Positions 14,401 to 14,706 of a DNA stretch of 14,706 nucleotides are shown piece by piece. The stretch's first letter is position 1. Every line of letters begins with the position of its first letter. The DNA is from an uncultured Clostridia bacterium (GTDB lineage: Bacteria > Bacillota > Clostridia > TANB77 > CAG-508): assembly GCA_944393345.1 (NCBI GenBank), contig CALXZW010000026.1:1-14706 (forward strand), written 5' to 3'. The translations under genes were made by a program, and so were the position numbers. Under the pieces are notes generated by a model that was not told the origin of the DNA, did not search any database, and saw nothing but the letters and a program-made list of their open reading frames with translations.

Positions 14401-14706
14401 TAAAATATCATTAATTCTAAGAAGATTCAATTTAGTTTGTTCTAACTTCTTTTCTGATTCTTGTTTTCTAACTCTATATTTTACAATTCCTGATGCTTCT
14501 TCAAAAATATGTCTTCTATCTTCAGATTTATTGCTTAATATTTCATCTATTTTTCCTTGTCCAATAATTGAATATCCATCTTTTCCAATTCCTGTATCCA
14601 TAAATAGTTCTAATACATCTTTTAATCTACATGGAGTTTTATTTATGTAATACCCTGTTTCGCCACTTCTATAAATTTTTCTTGTAACTGTTACTTCTGT
14701 ATATTC
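11440..14706 (-). CDS. smc: Chromosome partition protein SMC (N-terminus beyond the window)
   Basis: 1088 residues are visible, and the frame stays open to the right edge, so the start and the Walker A motif are outside. The first in-frame Met in the window (14601) is internal; the 35 codons before it read as SMC (VTVTRKIYRSGETGYYINKT). Next comes DGYSIIGQGKIDEILS, the Q-loop region of the head. Two long coiled coils flank the hinge (about 12960-13440, with GKGMNGVLANII and SGAITGGS). The C-terminal head has LSGGEKAF (signature, about 11692-11715), the Walker B FCVLDEIEAALDD and the switch ITHRKGTMEAAD. SMC with ScpA and ScpB compacts and separates the chromosome. The length fits a complete protein of about 1180 residues. 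It converges with ytaF, with a two-base gap. Confidence 0.96.
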   Translation of the reverse strand, partial: EYTEVTVTRKIYRSGETGYYINKTPCRLKDVLELFMDTGIGKDGYSIIGQGKIDEILSNKSEDRRHIFEEASGIVKYRVRKQESEKKLEQTKLNLLRINDILAEIETNIEPLKGQAEKAKKYLNLREELKNIEIGLFIYNIEKYKKTLEEFVKDEEIYQNQCNEEEGRLERIKMLKEELKTEIDDITNKIEEMSNLGFESQKEIEMLNSDINVANTKIANNKENTQRYEKEIVELEERIKELKKEIELKQAKKENLKQSKEKFEKELEEKQRELAKITEKLTSKELEIEGYKQKVEQNVDKKYELQSNINTQEVNYQNFEKRQNQIKNEMSLNISELDNTRLSKEDISKQFYEIENKRNKIEKELEEINGKKEEISKKIKQYEGNINILSSEMRIKDSKLKFLIETEKEKEGYIKSVKDLLKDCENIKELGKGMNGVLANIIEVPEEYQTAIEMCLGASLQNIVTETEEDAKKLVEHLRKNNLGRASFLPISSVRGKKLDKIKGNEKGIIGIASDLIKFNKKYEQIILNLLGRTVIVDNMETAIKVAKQNGYIFRIITSQGDIINPSGAITGGSVNKKTVNILGRGKEIEKLEKEIAEIKEKINVLEKEKKEYEESTENTIELAMGLEKELQEIDILYATEKQKIISIDDNILKQETRLNKLKDEQKKLEEENQESLLKQEEIKEEIQKINKNTEELTTIINEFAENNKDTQKYIDDLNFDITNLKISVSSFDESEASIYEIEERINQEIENNNKNILNKKIQIEKSIQENFTLEKSIEDIKEKIEKIKEEVNSSGTKIEELKILRIQKNEKLNEQEEQITAKFEIIENIKSQLVKIDVKKNKTEEDINSIINKMWEEYELTPNNIGDGKRPENVAMTQKKVNDLRNDIKNLGSVNIDSIEEYKTLKERYDFMSEQRVDLENTMSKLRKMITDMTAIMKEQFKENFEVINKNFEEVFKELFGGGTASLRLEDESNILECGIEITVQPPGKKLQNMTLLSGGEKAFTAIALLFAILKINPAPFCVLDEIEAALDDVNVYRYAEYLKKFAKDTQFLVITHRKGTMEAADTVYGVTMEENGISKLLSIKLK

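Overview
The window is a very AT-rich stretch of chromosome with strong AGGAGG-type ribosome binding sites. It reads as a low-G+C endospore-forming Firmicute, most likely an uncultured Clostridia lineage. The supporting markers are the start of minD beside a spoIVFA/spoIVFB pair, ytaF, a smc gene, and the rpsF-ssb-rpsR operon. Nearly every gene lies on the minus strand; ytaF is the only plus-strand gene. No tRNA, rRNA, CRISPR array, transposase or phage gene was seen.

Layout. Positions 1-48 hold the first 16 codons of minD, with its own promoter. Positions 158-739 hold a broken pilin-like gene whose C-terminal part resembles the SUMF1/formylglycine-type fold. Positions 776-2341 hold spoIVFB and spoIVFA, the membrane protease pair that acts on pro-sigma-K; spoIVFA carries a one-base frameshift, and a long hairpin covers its ribosome binding site. 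Positions 2404-4592 hold a small tail-anchored unknown protein, a degenerate REC-GGDEF protein and a PF06541-type membrane protein. Positions 4637-5554 encode a single-pass protein with three Ig-like repeats, flanked by its own promoter and terminator. Positions 5679-6753 hold the rpsF-ssb-rpsR operon with its promoter, leader hairpins and terminator.

Positions 6763-7242 are non-coding, with three strong inverted repeats. Positions 7180-7830 form a self-contained cassette (promoter, one gene, hairpin) with far higher G+C than its surroundings, so it was probably acquired horizontally. Positions 8011-10614 encode a SERCA-like P-type calcium ATPase. It is divergent from ytaF (10778-11437, plus strand), which ends two bases from the stop codon of smc (11440 to beyond the right edge).

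Functional themes are cell division and chromosome organisation (minD, smc), sporulation (spoIVFA, spoIVFB, ytaF), translation and replication (rpsF, ssb, rpsR), calcium export and a possible c-di-GMP signal. I did not find a clear new multi-gene system. The best leads are the high-G+C cassette, the decaying pilin-like gene, the spoIVFA frameshift with its RBS hairpin, and the unexplained structured intergenic region.
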